Source: Hallerella sp963597395 (GTDB lineage Bacteria; Fibrobacterota; Fibrobacteria; Fibrobacterales; Fibrobacteraceae). Taken from it: a DNA stretch of 18,765 bases. The stretch covers positions 1 through 18,765 of the forward strand of contig CAVBPX010000048.1 of assembly GCA_963597395.1 (NCBI GenBank), given 5' to 3'. The position numbers and the translations under genes are program-made. Every line of letters starts with the position of its first letter. The first letter of the stretch is position 1. Shown piece by piece: positions 1 through 7,539 of this stretch. Below the pieces are notes generated by a model. It saw only the letters and a program-made list of their open reading frames with translations, did no database searches and was not told the origin of the DNA.

Positions 1-34
1 AGCGCGAAGCGTCGCAACCAAATTTTTGAAAATG

Positions 35-47
35 AATTTTTAGAGGT
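35..47 (+). repeat. Intergenic AT-rich motif, left copy
   Basis: AATTTTTAGAGGT lies downstream of hisD. The same 13 bases occur in reverse orientation at 18717-18729. In both places a CAAATTTT block precedes the motif, 8 bases away here and 12 at the right end. It may be a degenerate dispersed intergenic element. Confidence 0.35.
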
Positions 48-56
48 GACCAAAAA

Positions 57-1343
57 TTAATTTTCTTCGAGGCGGACGAGAACGGCCTGGGCGTGATGGT
101 AGAAACCTTCCGTGGTCGCCATTTCCGCTATCATCTTCGCCTGCTTCACGATGGTCTTTTCCGCATAGTTGATGATGCTCGTACGCTTGACAAAATCATA
201 AACGCCAAGCGGGCTCGAAAAGCGGGCCGTGCCGTTTGTCGGAAGGACGTGATCCGGGCCCGCGATATAGTCGCCCACCGGTTCGCTCGACCACGGTCCA
301 ATGAAGATGGCACCCGCGTTGACAATCCGGTGCGAAAGTTCCTCCGCATCCTCGGTCATCACTTCCAGATGTTCCGGTGCGATGCGGTTTGCTATTTCGA
401 CGCCCTCGTCCCAGTTTTCCACGACGAGGATTCGGCCGAAATTCGCGAGAACTTTTTCGAGCAGCTTGCGCTTGGGAGACTTTTGCACTTTTTGATCGAC
501 AAGCTTCGAAACCTTGTTCGCCATTTCCGCGCTGTCGGTAATGCAAATGGACGCTTCGAATCCGGAGCCGTGTTCCGCCTGGCTCAAAAGGTCTTCGGCG
601 ACGTATTCGGGGCTTGACGAGGCATCCGCCAGAACAAGAATTTCGGACGGTCCCGCAATCATGTCGATATCGACCGTTCCAAAGACCTCGCGCTTGGCAA
701 TGGCCGCAAAAACGTTCCCCGGTCCGACAATCTTATCGACCGGAGGGATTTCCTTTGTGCCGTAGGCGAGAAGCGCTATCGCCTGCGCACCGCCGATGTG
801 ATAGACTTCCTTGATTCCCAGTTCGCGGAGCACGTAGGCGACGGCCGGAGCGATTCCGCCCTTTGCCGGAGTCGTCACCACGATTTGTTCGACGCCCGCG
901 ACAATTGCAGGCACCGCATTCATGATGACCGTGCTGGGATAAACGGCGGCTCCGCCCGGAACGTAAAGCCCGACGCGGTGCATGGGGCGCACGCGCTGAC
1001 CGAGAATTTCGCCGTCCTTGCCCTTGAACGCAAAGCTCCCGATGGAGTGCAGCTCGTGACGGTGAAAGCGGATGGAGTTTCGAATGGCGTGATGCAAGGC
1101 CTTTGCAAGCGGCGTAGAAACCTGCCTAGCGAGATCGTTCAAAGTTTTTTCACTGACGCGCAAGTCGTTCTTTTCGAGACCGTCGAACTTTTTCGCATAT
1201 TCCACGGCCTTCGGAAGCCCGCCCTTCCGAACATCGTTCATGATCTTCAGAACCTTTGCGTGAATTTCCTCGGACGGAGCCACCGCCCGGGCGCAAATGC
1301 GATCGACTTCCTTTGAATTTTTTGCAACCTTGATAATCTTCAT
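57..1343 (-). CDS. hisD: Histidinol dehydrogenase
   Basis: This enzyme oxidises L-histidinol to L-histidine in two NAD-dependent steps, the last reactions of histidine synthesis, in the cytoplasm. The 428-residue length is normal for the family. Visible hallmarks are the IDMIAGPSEILVLAD stretch near residues 226-240, the zinc ligands expected at Gln255 and His258 (SQAEH), the catalytic Glu324-His325 pair (APEHLE), Asp364 in GPDHVLPT, and His417 in the C-terminal EGFYHH segment. No key residue is missing. The ATG at 1343 is preceded by a GGAG ribosome site that lies inside the last codons of cimA, whose stop is only 4 bases upstream, so translation of the two is probably coupled. No other histidine gene is in the window. 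The 56 bases after its stop hold no clear terminator. Family and function are confident. Confidence 0.97.
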   Translation of the reverse strand: MKIIKVAKNSKEVDRICARAVAPSEEIHAKVLKIMNDVRKGGLPKAVEYAKKFDGLEKNDLRVSEKTLNDLARQVSTPLAKALHHAIRNSIRFHRHELHSIGSFAFKGKDGEILGQRVRPMHRVGLYVPGGAAVYPSTVIMNAVPAIVAGVEQIVVTTPAKGGIAPAVAYVLRELGIKEVYHIGGAQAIALLAYGTKEIPPVDKIVGPGNVFAAIAKREVFGTVDIDMIAGPSEILVLADASSSPEYVAEDLLSQAEHGSGFEASICITDSAEMANKVSKLVDQKVQKSPKRKLLEKVLANFGRILVVENWDEGVEIANRIAPEHLEVMTEDAEELSHRIVNAGAIFIGPWSSEPVGDYIAGPDHVLPTNGTARFSSPLGVYDFVKRTSIINYAEKTIVKQAKMIAEMATTEGFYHHAQAVLVRLEEN

Positions 1344-1347
1344 TCGA

Positions 1348-2934
1348 CTACTTTTCTCCTTGCTTCAAGGATTCCTTATAAATTTTGTAAGAGAGGCCGT
1401 CAATCAGCGCAAGCCAGGACGCCTCGATAATGTTTGTGGAAACTCCGGCGACGTGCCAGGAATCCCTTTCGTCCCCGAAAGTCGTCCAGACGCGGACATG
1501 CGCATCGGACCCGACTGTCGAGCCCAAAACGCGCACCTTGAAATCGTCCAAACGAACGTTTTTCATGTAGGGGAAGTAAGGCACCAGGGCCTTTCGGAGT
1601 GCGGCGTCGAGAGCGTTCACCGGGCCGTCGCCTTCCGCCACCTGATGGCTGATTTCGCCGTTCACGTGAAGCTTGACCGAAGCCTGCGAAACGCTCGCTC
1701 CCTGTTCCGTCCGGTCTTCGATGAGACGGTAATTATCGACGGAAAACGGAAGCGCAAAAACTCCGAGAGAGCGGCAAACGAGCATTTCGAAACTCGCCTC
1801 GGCGCTGTCGAAGTGCCAGCCCGCATTTTCGCGTTCCTTGATGCGGCGCAAAAGTTCCTGCACCTTCGGATCCTTCTTGTCTATCTCGACATGGAGAAGT
1901 TCCTTGATCTTTTCGACGACGAGAGAGCCTCCCGCCTGGTCGCTTGTCACAAAGACGCGGTTGTTTCCGACCGAATGCGGGTCGATGTGTTCGAAACTCC
2001 GCGAAACCTTCATGACGCCGTCGATGTGGGCGCCTCCCTTGTGCGCAAAGGCGGCATCCCCGACATAGGGAGCCTTGATATCGCTCGGGATATTTACAAT
2101 CTGGTCGAGGGCAAGACTTACGCGGCGCAGGTCCTTCATGTTTTCCGCGCACGCGATGTTCTTTTTCATCTTGAACACGAGGTCCGCGGCAATGGTCGTG
2201 AGGTCCGCGTTTCCGCAGCGTTCTCCGTAACCGTTCAGGACGCCCTGCACCATCGAGACTCCGGCCTGGACGGAGACAAGGGAATTCGACACGGCAAGTC
2301 CGCTGTCGTTGTGTGCGTGGATTCCGAGCGGAACATGAATTTTCGATTGCACGTCGCGGAGAATTTCGCCGAGTTCCCACGGCATCGTTCCGCCGTTCGT
2401 ATCGCAAAGCGTAATAAAGTCCGCATGTCCGAGGGCCGCGGCCTTGAGCGTCTCGATGGCGTATCCCGGATTTGCCTTGTAGCCGTCAAAAAAATGCTCC
2501 GCGTCGTAGATGACCTCGTCGGAGGATTCCTTGAGAAACCGGACGGAAGATTCGATCATGTCCAGGTTTTCTTCGAGCGTCGTGCGGATGACGTCCGTCA
2601 CGTGCAAGTCCCAGCTTTTTCCGAAAATGGTCTTGACACGGGCGCCGCTTTCGACAAGGGCCTTTAACAGCGGATCGTTTTCCGCAAGAATGCCCGGACG
2701 ACGCGTACTTCCGAAGGCGCACACCTTTGCATGCGAAAGATGCATTTCGCCGATTCGCCGAAAAAATTCCACATCCGTCGGATTCGAAGGATTCGGCCAG
2801 CCGCCCTCGATGTAGTCGAAGCCGAACGAGTCGAGAAGTTTCGCTATCTGCAACTTGTCCGCCAGGGAAAGCGATATTTTGCGATCCTGGTTTCCGTCGC
2901 GGAGAGTCGTATCGTAAAGAAAGACGTCAGGCAT
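1348..2934 (-). CDS. cimA: Citramalate synthase (CimA)
   Basis: It condenses pyruvate with acetyl-CoA to (R)-citramalate, the first step of the threonine-independent route to 2-oxobutanoate and isoleucine. The 528 residues match the long CimA type rather than the shorter isopropylmalate synthase core. The DTTLRDG metal/substrate motif is at residues 8-14, IEGGWP at 42-47, the HAHND metal site at 206-210, and NGYGERCGNADL at 234-245. The AFAHKGGAHIDGV linker near 295-307 leads to a C-terminal LeuA-like regulatory domain that in this family can bind isoleucine. The start is supported by GAGG about 8 bases upstream. It lies 33 bases after the DJ-1-like gene and 4 bases before hisD. Isopropylmalate or homocitrate synthase is the alternative, but IEGGWPNPSNP and the length favour CimA. 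Confidence 0.93.
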   Translation of the reverse strand: MPDVFLYDTTLRDGNQDRKISLSLADKLQIAKLLDSFGFDYIEGGWPNPSNPTDVEFFRRIGEMHLSHAKVCAFGSTRRPGILAENDPLLKALVESGARVKTIFGKSWDLHVTDVIRTTLEENLDMIESSVRFLKESSDEVIYDAEHFFDGYKANPGYAIETLKAAALGHADFITLCDTNGGTMPWELGEILRDVQSKIHVPLGIHAHNDSGLAVSNSLVSVQAGVSMVQGVLNGYGERCGNADLTTIAADLVFKMKKNIACAENMKDLRRVSLALDQIVNIPSDIKAPYVGDAAFAHKGGAHIDGVMKVSRSFEHIDPHSVGNNRVFVTSDQAGGSLVVEKIKELLHVEIDKKDPKVQELLRRIKERENAGWHFDSAEASFEMLVCRSLGVFALPFSVDNYRLIEDRTEQGASVSQASVKLHVNGEISHQVAEGDGPVNALDAALRKALVPYFPYMKNVRLDDFKVRVLGSTVGSDAHVRVWTTFGDERDSWHVAGVSTNIIEASWLALIDGLSYKIYKESLKQGEK

Positions 2935-2967
2935 AAGTGCCTCAAATTTAATAAATGTTTGCCCGGA

Positions 2968-3531
2968 CTACGAAGGACGCGCAAGCATTCCCGTCCGAAC
3001 ATCCTGCACGGTCCGCCGGTCGGTTAAAAGTTCGAGAACGGCAAATCCGAATTCCTCGGCGCTGCCTGGGCCGCGGCTTGTGACGACCCGGTTATCGACG
3101 ACGACCCGGTCCGCGGAATACGCCTTGCAGTGAAGGATCAAATCCTTTTCCGTCGAAGGGTAGCTCGTGATGCGCCTGTCGTGAAGGATTCCGGCCCGCG
3201 CAAGGACCATCGGACCCGCGCAGATGGAGAAGACCCACTTCCCCGCCGCGGCAAAGTCCCGAACGATTTCGAGAACGGGTTCCGATGACTTGAGATTTTC
3301 CACGCCGCGGCTTCCGCCCGGAATGAACACGCCGTCAAAATCCGAAGGGGAAAGCTCGGACAAAAGGGCGTCCGCCCGCACGGAAAGCCCGTGAGCGCCT
3401 TCCACAAAGGCATCCTCGTGAATGCTTGCAAGCGTTGCGCTGATTCCGCCGCGCGAAAGAATATCGAACGGAATGACGGCTTCCATCTCCTCGAATCCGT
3501 CGGCGAGCAAAAAAAGAATGCGGTTTTTCAT
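2968..3531 (-). CDS. DJ-1/PfpI (ThiJ/YajL) family protein
   Basis: This is a 187-residue single-domain protein of the DJ-1/PfpI class I amidotransferase-like fold. The nucleophile elbow FSICAGP places the conserved cysteine at residue 104 (DJ-1 Cys106), and ADGFEEMEAV near 10-19 supplies the partner acid Glu17 (DJ-1 Glu18). The residue matching DJ-1 His126 is Tyr in SYP, as in many bacterial relatives, so a protease-type triad is not evident. Family members are variously described as glyoxalases, deglycases or oxidative-stress sensors; I cannot choose among these from sequence. The ATG at 3531 has a strong AAGGAG site 6 bases upstream. It is the first gene of a probable minus-strand run with cimA and hisD and is divergent from rnpB, 55 bases away. 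Confidence 0.88.
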   Translation of the reverse strand: MKNRILFLLADGFEEMEAVIPFDILSRGGISATLASIHEDAFVEGAHGLSVRADALLSELSPSDFDGVFIPGGSRGVENLKSSEPVLEIVRDFAAAGKWVFSICAGPMVLARAGILHDRRITSYPSTEKDLILHCKAYSADRVVVDNRVVTSRGPGSAEEFGFAVLELLTDRRTVQDVRTGMLARPS

Positions 3532-3556
3532 CGAAATCTCCTTGTTTTTCCCTACG

Positions 3557-3562
3557 AATATA
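3557..3562 (-). promoter_or_regulatory. Possible -10 element for the DJ-1-like gene
   Basis: Reading the minus strand, TATATT lies 25 bases before the ATG and ahead of the AAGGAG ribosome site, in the only gap (3532-3586) that can hold promoters for both this gene and the divergent rnpB. No good -35 box is visible at the usual spacing, so this is a weak call from position and AT richness. Confidence 0.3.
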
Positions 3563-3586
3563 CCAAATTCTTTCTAATTTTTCCGC

Positions 3587-3947
3587 GGACGCCAGATGGC
3601 CGCTCCCGCTTTTTTGCGGGGGAGGAAAGTCCGGGCACCGCAAGGCAGGATGCTGGATAACGTCCAGGCGTAGCGATACGACGGATAGCGCAGCAGAAAG
3701 GATACCGCCCGCCGCAAGGCGGGTAAGGGTGAAACGGCGAGGCAAGAGCTCACCGCGGTCCTGGCGACAGGGCCGGCACGGCAAACCCCATCCGGTGCAA
3801 GACCAAGCAGAATTCCGCGCTTCGGCGCACGGGCCGCCTGTCCGGACGGAATTCGGGTAGGTCGCTCGAGACGGTCAGTAATGGCCAGTCCAGATAGATG
3901 GTCATCACGGGCCTTTGGCCCGTACAGAACCCGGCTTACAGGCGTCC
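3587..3947 (+). ncRNA. rnpB: RNase P RNA (class A)
   Basis: This is the catalytic RNA that removes 5' leaders from pre-tRNAs. The ends were set by the P1 helix: GGACGCC at 3587-3593 pairs with GGCGTCC at 3941-3947. The universal P4 strands are present as GAGGAAAGTCCGGGC (3622-3636) and ACAGAACCCGGCTTACA (3924-3940). The stretch GGGTGAAACGGCGAGGCAAG is the conserved specificity-domain region. GGT at 3856-3858, in CGGGTAGG, matches the L15 loop that pairs with the CCA end of tRNA. About 361 bases and the arrangement fit bacterial type A. It is transcribed opposite to both neighbours and is followed at once by a terminator. True transcript ends may differ by several bases. Confidence 0.97.
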
Positions 3948-3952
3948 ACCTT

Positions 3953-3989
3953 GAGAGCCTCTTCAAACACGAAGAGGCTCTCTCCTTTT
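3953..3989 (+). terminator. Rho-independent terminator of rnpB
   Basis: A perfect 12-base-pair stem, GAGAGCCTCTTC (3953-3964) with GAAGAGGCTCTC (3971-3982), closes a 6-base loop and is followed by TCCTTTT. It starts 6 bases after the RNase P RNA. The T run is on the plus side, so it serves rnpB. It also separates rnpB from the converging DUF763 gene, but has no useful T run for that direction. Confidence 0.9.
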
Positions 3990-4000
3990 AAACTTCGCAC

Positions 4001-5257
4001 CTAGCCGACCACGCGGCCGCCCCACTCCGCGGAATGGGAACGTTCGTGTTCGAGCGTCCTTTCGAAATCCGCGAGCGGTTCGCAGTTCCTTTCGACGGCG
4101 AGCTGCACGCCGTGCAAACGGTTCAGGCACTCGATTTTGTCGCGGACGCCGAGCCTAGCCCGTTCGACGGCATCGGAAAGAATGCGGATGGATTCGTCGT
4201 AAATTTTGCACGGGACGGGAAACGGGTGACCGTCCTTTCCACCGTGTGCAAAGGAATACCGGGCAGGGTCCGTAAAGCGGGACGGTGTTCCGCAAATCAC
4301 TTCGCTCACAAGCGTCAGGGATTCAAGTGTACGCGGACCGAGGCCCGGTGTAAGCAGCAGGCTTTCGAAGTTCGACGGATTCGATTCGTAGGCCGTGGCG
4401 AGGACGCTCCCGAGGCGTTTCAAATCAACGTCCTCAGAGCGAACATCATGGTGCGCGGGCATTCGACAGTCCCTCCCCGAAGAAAGGACAATCGGCTCGG
4501 GCGAAGGCAAAAACAGGTCGAGCTGTTCCGGAACGACAATCGAGGATTTGGGCCGGACGACCGAAGAAATTTCACGCATGACGCGGGAAGGTTCCTCATG
4601 CGAAAGTTCGAGAATGGAGCTTCGCGTTCTGTTCGCATCCTTGGCCGTCAGGTTCAAAATGCTTCCGCGATTTTCGCCGATGACGGCCGTGTGAGGCTCC
4701 TCCACAAACGACTTGAGACCGAGTGAGCACCAGTGATACCTCCTTGCGGATTTTGCAAGCGGATTCATTCCCTGTTGCACCACGCACCAGTCGCCGTCAT
4801 CCGTGAGAACAAAGTTGTGCTGGTAAAGCTGAAAACCGTCCTGCACCGCCGTGTTATCGACCTTTGCGCAAAGCCTGCTCGACTGCACGAGTGCGTTTCC
4901 GTCGAGGCCCGTTTTGTCGGCAATTTCAAAAAGTTCGGACGGAGTCATCCGCGAGAACTTTCCGCGTCCGCCGCATACGTAAATTCCGAGGCTCTTCGCC
5001 ATCGGAGCGAGACCGCGCTTGAGAGCGAACATCACGCTCGTCGTAATTCCGGACGAGTGCCAGTCCATGCCGAGCACCGCGCCAAAGGACTGGAACCACA
5101 GCGGGTCGGAAAGCCTCCGCAAGAATTCCTTCCGGCCGTAATTTTCCACGATGGCCTCGGCGATGAGGCTTCCGAGATCGCGCATCCGGTCGGCGAGCCA
5201 CCGCGGGACGGTTCCCGTGTGAAGAGGCAAATCCGCGACACCGGTACGCCTTGGCAT
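4001..5257 (-). CDS. DUF763 family protein
   Basis: A 418-residue protein of the uncharacterised DUF763 family, which I recognise from its conserved N terminus (RTGVADLPLH near residues 4-13), DWHSSG at 65-70, CGGRGK at 95-100, KVDN at 132-135, and DPARYSFAHGGKDGHPFPVP at 330-349. Residues 300-323 (LLLTPGLGPRTLESLTLV) resemble a helix-hairpin-helix, a motif that usually contacts nucleic acid backbone; a DNA or RNA role is therefore inference only. No catalytic residues can be assigned. No signal peptide or membrane segment is seen. Its ATG is one base beyond the aldehyde dehydrogenase stop, with AAGG overlapping that gene's last codons, so it should be translated with it. It is the last gene of a three-gene run, and its stop is 11 bases from the rnpB terminator. 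Confidence 0.85.
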   Translation of the reverse strand: MPRRTGVADLPLHTGTVPRWLADRMRDLGSLIAEAIVENYGRKEFLRRLSDPLWFQSFGAVLGMDWHSSGITTSVMFALKRGLAPMAKSLGIYVCGGRGKFSRMTPSELFEIADKTGLDGNALVQSSRLCAKVDNTAVQDGFQLYQHNFVLTDDGDWCVVQQGMNPLAKSARRYHWCSLGLKSFVEEPHTAVIGENRGSILNLTAKDANRTRSSILELSHEEPSRVMREISSVVRPKSSIVVPEQLDLFLPSPEPIVLSSGRDCRMPAHHDVRSEDVDLKRLGSVLATAYESNPSNFESLLLTPGLGPRTLESLTLVSEVICGTPSRFTDPARYSFAHGGKDGHPFPVPCKIYDESIRILSDAVERARLGVRDKIECLNRLHGVQLAVERNCEPLADFERTLEHERSHSAEWGGRVVG

Positions 5258-5258
5258 A

Positions 5259-6617
5259 TCACCTTAGAAAAAAGCGCAAAAGCTTGGACTTTTCCCCCGA
5301 AAAAGGCGGGTAGCGGAACTTGAAATCGAAAAGGGAACCGCGTTCAAGAATGCTCTCCTCGTGCGAAAAGGTCTTAAATCCCGCTTCGCCGTGATAACGG
5401 CCCATGCCGCTCGTTCCGACGCCGCCAAAAGGAAGGTTCGGGGAGGCGACGTGCAAGAGCGTATCGTTCACGGTCATTCCGCCGAAGTGCAGTTCGCGCT
5501 GGATAAACCGCAAAAGCTTTTTCTTTCGCGTAAAGACGTAAAGAGCAAGCGGGGACGGCATCGTGCTGAGCCTTGCCGCCATCTCTATCTCGGTCTTAAA
5601 GGAAAGCACGGGCAGAACGGGGCCAAAGATTTCTTCCTGCATGACGGGAGAATCGAACGAAACGTTCGAAAGGACGGTCGGAGCGAACTTGCCGTCGAGA
5701 GCGTTTCCGCCGCAAAGGACGTTTTCGTTTTGAACGAGCCTTTCGAGCCGCGAAAGATGTTCGGCGTCGATAATCTTCGGGAGCGTTTCGCTCGAAGCGC
5801 CATCCGGCGCCATCCGTTTAAATTCCGAAACGAGCAGTTCTTCGAGCCGCGGCCGCACCTTTTCGGAAGCGAGCACAAAGTCCGGGGCGACGCACGTCTG
5901 GCCCGCATTGACGAGCTTTCCGAATGCGATTCGGCGGGCGGCAAGTTCCAGGTCGGCGGAATCGCTCACCACGCAAGGGCATTTTCCTCCGAGCTCAAGA
6001 ACGGTCGGTGTGAGATGCCTCGAAGCGAGTTCCTGTACGCGGCGACCCACACGGGCGCTTCCCGTAAAGAAGATGAGGCGGAACGGTTCGGCGAGAAGCT
6101 GCTCGGCGAGCGCGTGATTTCCGATGGCAATCTGCACTTCGCGATCGGGGAAAACCTCGGAGAGCATGTCGGCGAGAAGCTTTGAAGTTCGGGGAGACTT
6201 TCCCGAAGGTCTGAGAACGGCCGTATTCCCGGCGGCGATGGCCGATACGAGCGGAACGACCGAAAGCAAAAACGGATAGTTCCACGGCGAAAGTACGAGG
6301 ACCGGTCCGTAGGGACGCGCAAGCGTGTAACTCTTTCCCGGAAAGAGCGAAAGAGGCGTCCGCACGGAATGCTTGCCCGTCCACTTTTTCAGATGGCGGA
6401 TGGCAAACGAAATTTCGGAAAGGACGACCCCTGTTTCCGTCATGTAGGATTCCTCGCCCGATTTTCCGAGGTCCTCAAAAAGGGCTTTCGCTATTTTGTC
6501 TTCGCCGTTTTGAATCCATTTGTAAAGCGCCTCGAGCTTTTCGCGCCTGTAGTCAAAATCGAGCGTGACTCCCGAGACGAAGCGCATCTTGGCCAAGCGA
6601 AATTCTTCCGACATCAT
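5259..6617 (-). CDS. Class-3 (fatty/coniferyl-type) aldehyde dehydrogenase
   Basis: It should oxidise a medium or long-chain or aromatic aldehyde to the acid with NAD(P). The ~450-residue length without a long N-terminal extension is that of the class-3 subfamily. Visible sites are SPWNYPF with Asn113, FTGSARVG near 184-191, the general-base Glu208 in LELGGK, the nucleophile Cys242 in GQTCVAPD, and EEIFGPVLPV with the later PFGGVGTSGMGRYHG. No stretch clearly long enough to be a membrane anchor is seen at the C terminus, which ends in basic and hydrophobic residues (KLLRFFLR). Two ATGs are adjacent; GGAGG lies 2 bases before the first (6617) and 5 before the second (6614), so the second may be the true start. 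The first overlaps the upstream gene's TGA (ATGA). The substrate cannot be read from sequence. Confidence 0.93.
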   Translation of the reverse strand: MMSEEFRLAKMRFVSGVTLDFDYRREKLEALYKWIQNGEDKIAKALFEDLGKSGEESYMTETGVVLSEISFAIRHLKKWTGKHSVRTPLSLFPGKSYTLARPYGPVLVLSPWNYPFLLSVVPLVSAIAAGNTAVLRPSGKSPRTSKLLADMLSEVFPDREVQIAIGNHALAEQLLAEPFRLIFFTGSARVGRRVQELASRHLTPTVLELGGKCPCVVSDSADLELAARRIAFGKLVNAGQTCVAPDFVLASEKVRPRLEELLVSEFKRMAPDGASSETLPKIIDAEHLSRLERLVQNENVLCGGNALDGKFAPTVLSNVSFDSPVMQEEIFGPVLPVLSFKTEIEMAARLSTMPSPLALYVFTRKKKLLRFIQRELHFGGMTVNDTLLHVASPNLPFGGVGTSGMGRYHGEAGFKTFSHEESILERGSLFDFKFRYPPFSGEKSKLLRFFLR

Positions 6618-7459
6618 TTCCTCCGAATCTTAAGCAAAAAGGCCCCGTGCGCATTCGAGAGCATTTCCACGGTATAGCCGCCTATGAGTTCCTTGAAAAA
6701 AATCCGCACAAACTTTCCCTGTTCCGGCGAAGCGAGAACCGCCGCGATTTCACGTTCGGAAATCATGCCGTCCCGCGAGAAGTCCCGGGAGAGCCAGTGC
6801 CAAATCTGCCAATTGAAAAGTCCGCGCGTGCTCCCGATGAAGGCCCGCACCATCAAGGCGTATTCGTAGTCGTAAAAATCCTTCCGCACCTGAATCTCGG
6901 CATTCTTGCGGGACTCGGGCAAACGGTCAAAAAGGACGGACGGGACAAGCGCTTCCCTGTCGGGCCTTAAATACGAAAACTGGATTTCGTTTTCGCGGAC
7001 GACAACCTGAAGGTTCGTATCGTCAAGATGCACAAAGTACCCGGCGAGCGTTTCCCTGTAGTCGCGAAAGACCTTTTGCGGGTCTAGAGGTTCCCGGATG
7101 CGGAGCGGAACCTTTTTTGTCGTAAACTTCGGAATGCGGTAAAACGTCAAGGACTCGCCCTGGCCCTTTTTTCGGAGAACGGCAAACAGGTTCGTCCCGT
7201 CCGGACTTGAAAGAAGCCATCCGTGCTCCACGTCGGAAAGGAGGTTTCCCTTGCCGTCCAAAACAATCTTCCCGATTTCCGGATCGATGACGCCTTCCGC
7301 ATCAAATTCCATCCATGTGCCGCCGAGACCCGCGGAATCGAGCCTTGCAAAAAGCGCCTCCGACGAAAACCTCACGGGCGAAAAAATTTCGACGGGAAGA
7401 GCCATGGCCGCCGAGCAGCCGAGAAGAAGGAAAAGAACTGTCAAAACGTGTCGAATCAT
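6614..7459 (-). CDS. Exported protein of unknown function with one EF-hand loop
   Basis: I do not recognise a family for this 281-residue protein. The N terminus is a clear signal peptide (MIRHVLTVLFLLLGCSAAMA, cleavage likely after residue 20); LLGC is a poor lipobox, so a lipoprotein is less likely. The mature part is soluble and mixed alpha/beta. Residues 226-237 (DFSRDGMISERE) fit the 12-position EF-hand loop exactly, with Asp226, Ser228, Asp230, Gly231, Ile233 and Glu237, so it may bind calcium outside the cytoplasm. I chose ATG at 7459; a TTG three codons upstream (7468) is possible, and neither has a strong ribosome site. Its stop overlaps the aldehyde dehydrogenase ATG, placing it first in a coupled three-gene run. 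It begins just after the transketolase terminator. Confidence 0.85.
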   Translation of the reverse strand: MIRHVLTVLFLLLGCSAAMALPVEIFSPVRFSSEALFARLDSAGLGGTWMEFDAEGVIDPEIGKIVLDGKGNLLSDVEHGWLLSSPDGTNLFAVLRKKGQGESLTFYRIPKFTTKKVPLRIREPLDPQKVFRDYRETLAGYFVHLDDTNLQVVVRENEIQFSYLRPDREALVPSVLFDRLPESRKNAEIQVRKDFYDYEYALMVRAFIGSTRGLFNWQIWHWLSRDFSRDGMISEREIAAVLASPEQGKFVRIFFKELIGGYTVEMLSNAHGAFLLKIRRK

Positions 7460-7484
7460 TGGCTTCAAAATAGAATAGTTGCGG

Positions 7485-7517
7485 AAAACAAAAAACCGCT
7501 CCGCGAGGGAACGGTTT
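7485..7517 (-). terminator. Rho-independent terminator of transketolase
   Basis: On the minus strand AAACCG (7517-7512) pairs with CGGTTT (7498-7493), with an inner 3-base-pair TCC/GGA stem, and the T-rich run TTTGTTTT follows. It lies about 22 bases after the transketolase stop and before the next minus-strand gene, so it should end the transketolase transcript. The stem is modest, hence moderate confidence. Confidence 0.7.
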
Positions 7518-7539
7518 CATTCAAAAGAATTTTCGAGAT

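Noticed and set aside
1297..2667. A 456-codon plus-strand frame opposite cimA
   Set aside because: Shadow of cimA; no recognisable motif, and it crosses the cimA-hisD junction.
3574..3966. Minus-strand open frames across 3335-3966
   Set aside because: They lie on the RNase P RNA, whose conserved helices explain the sequence.
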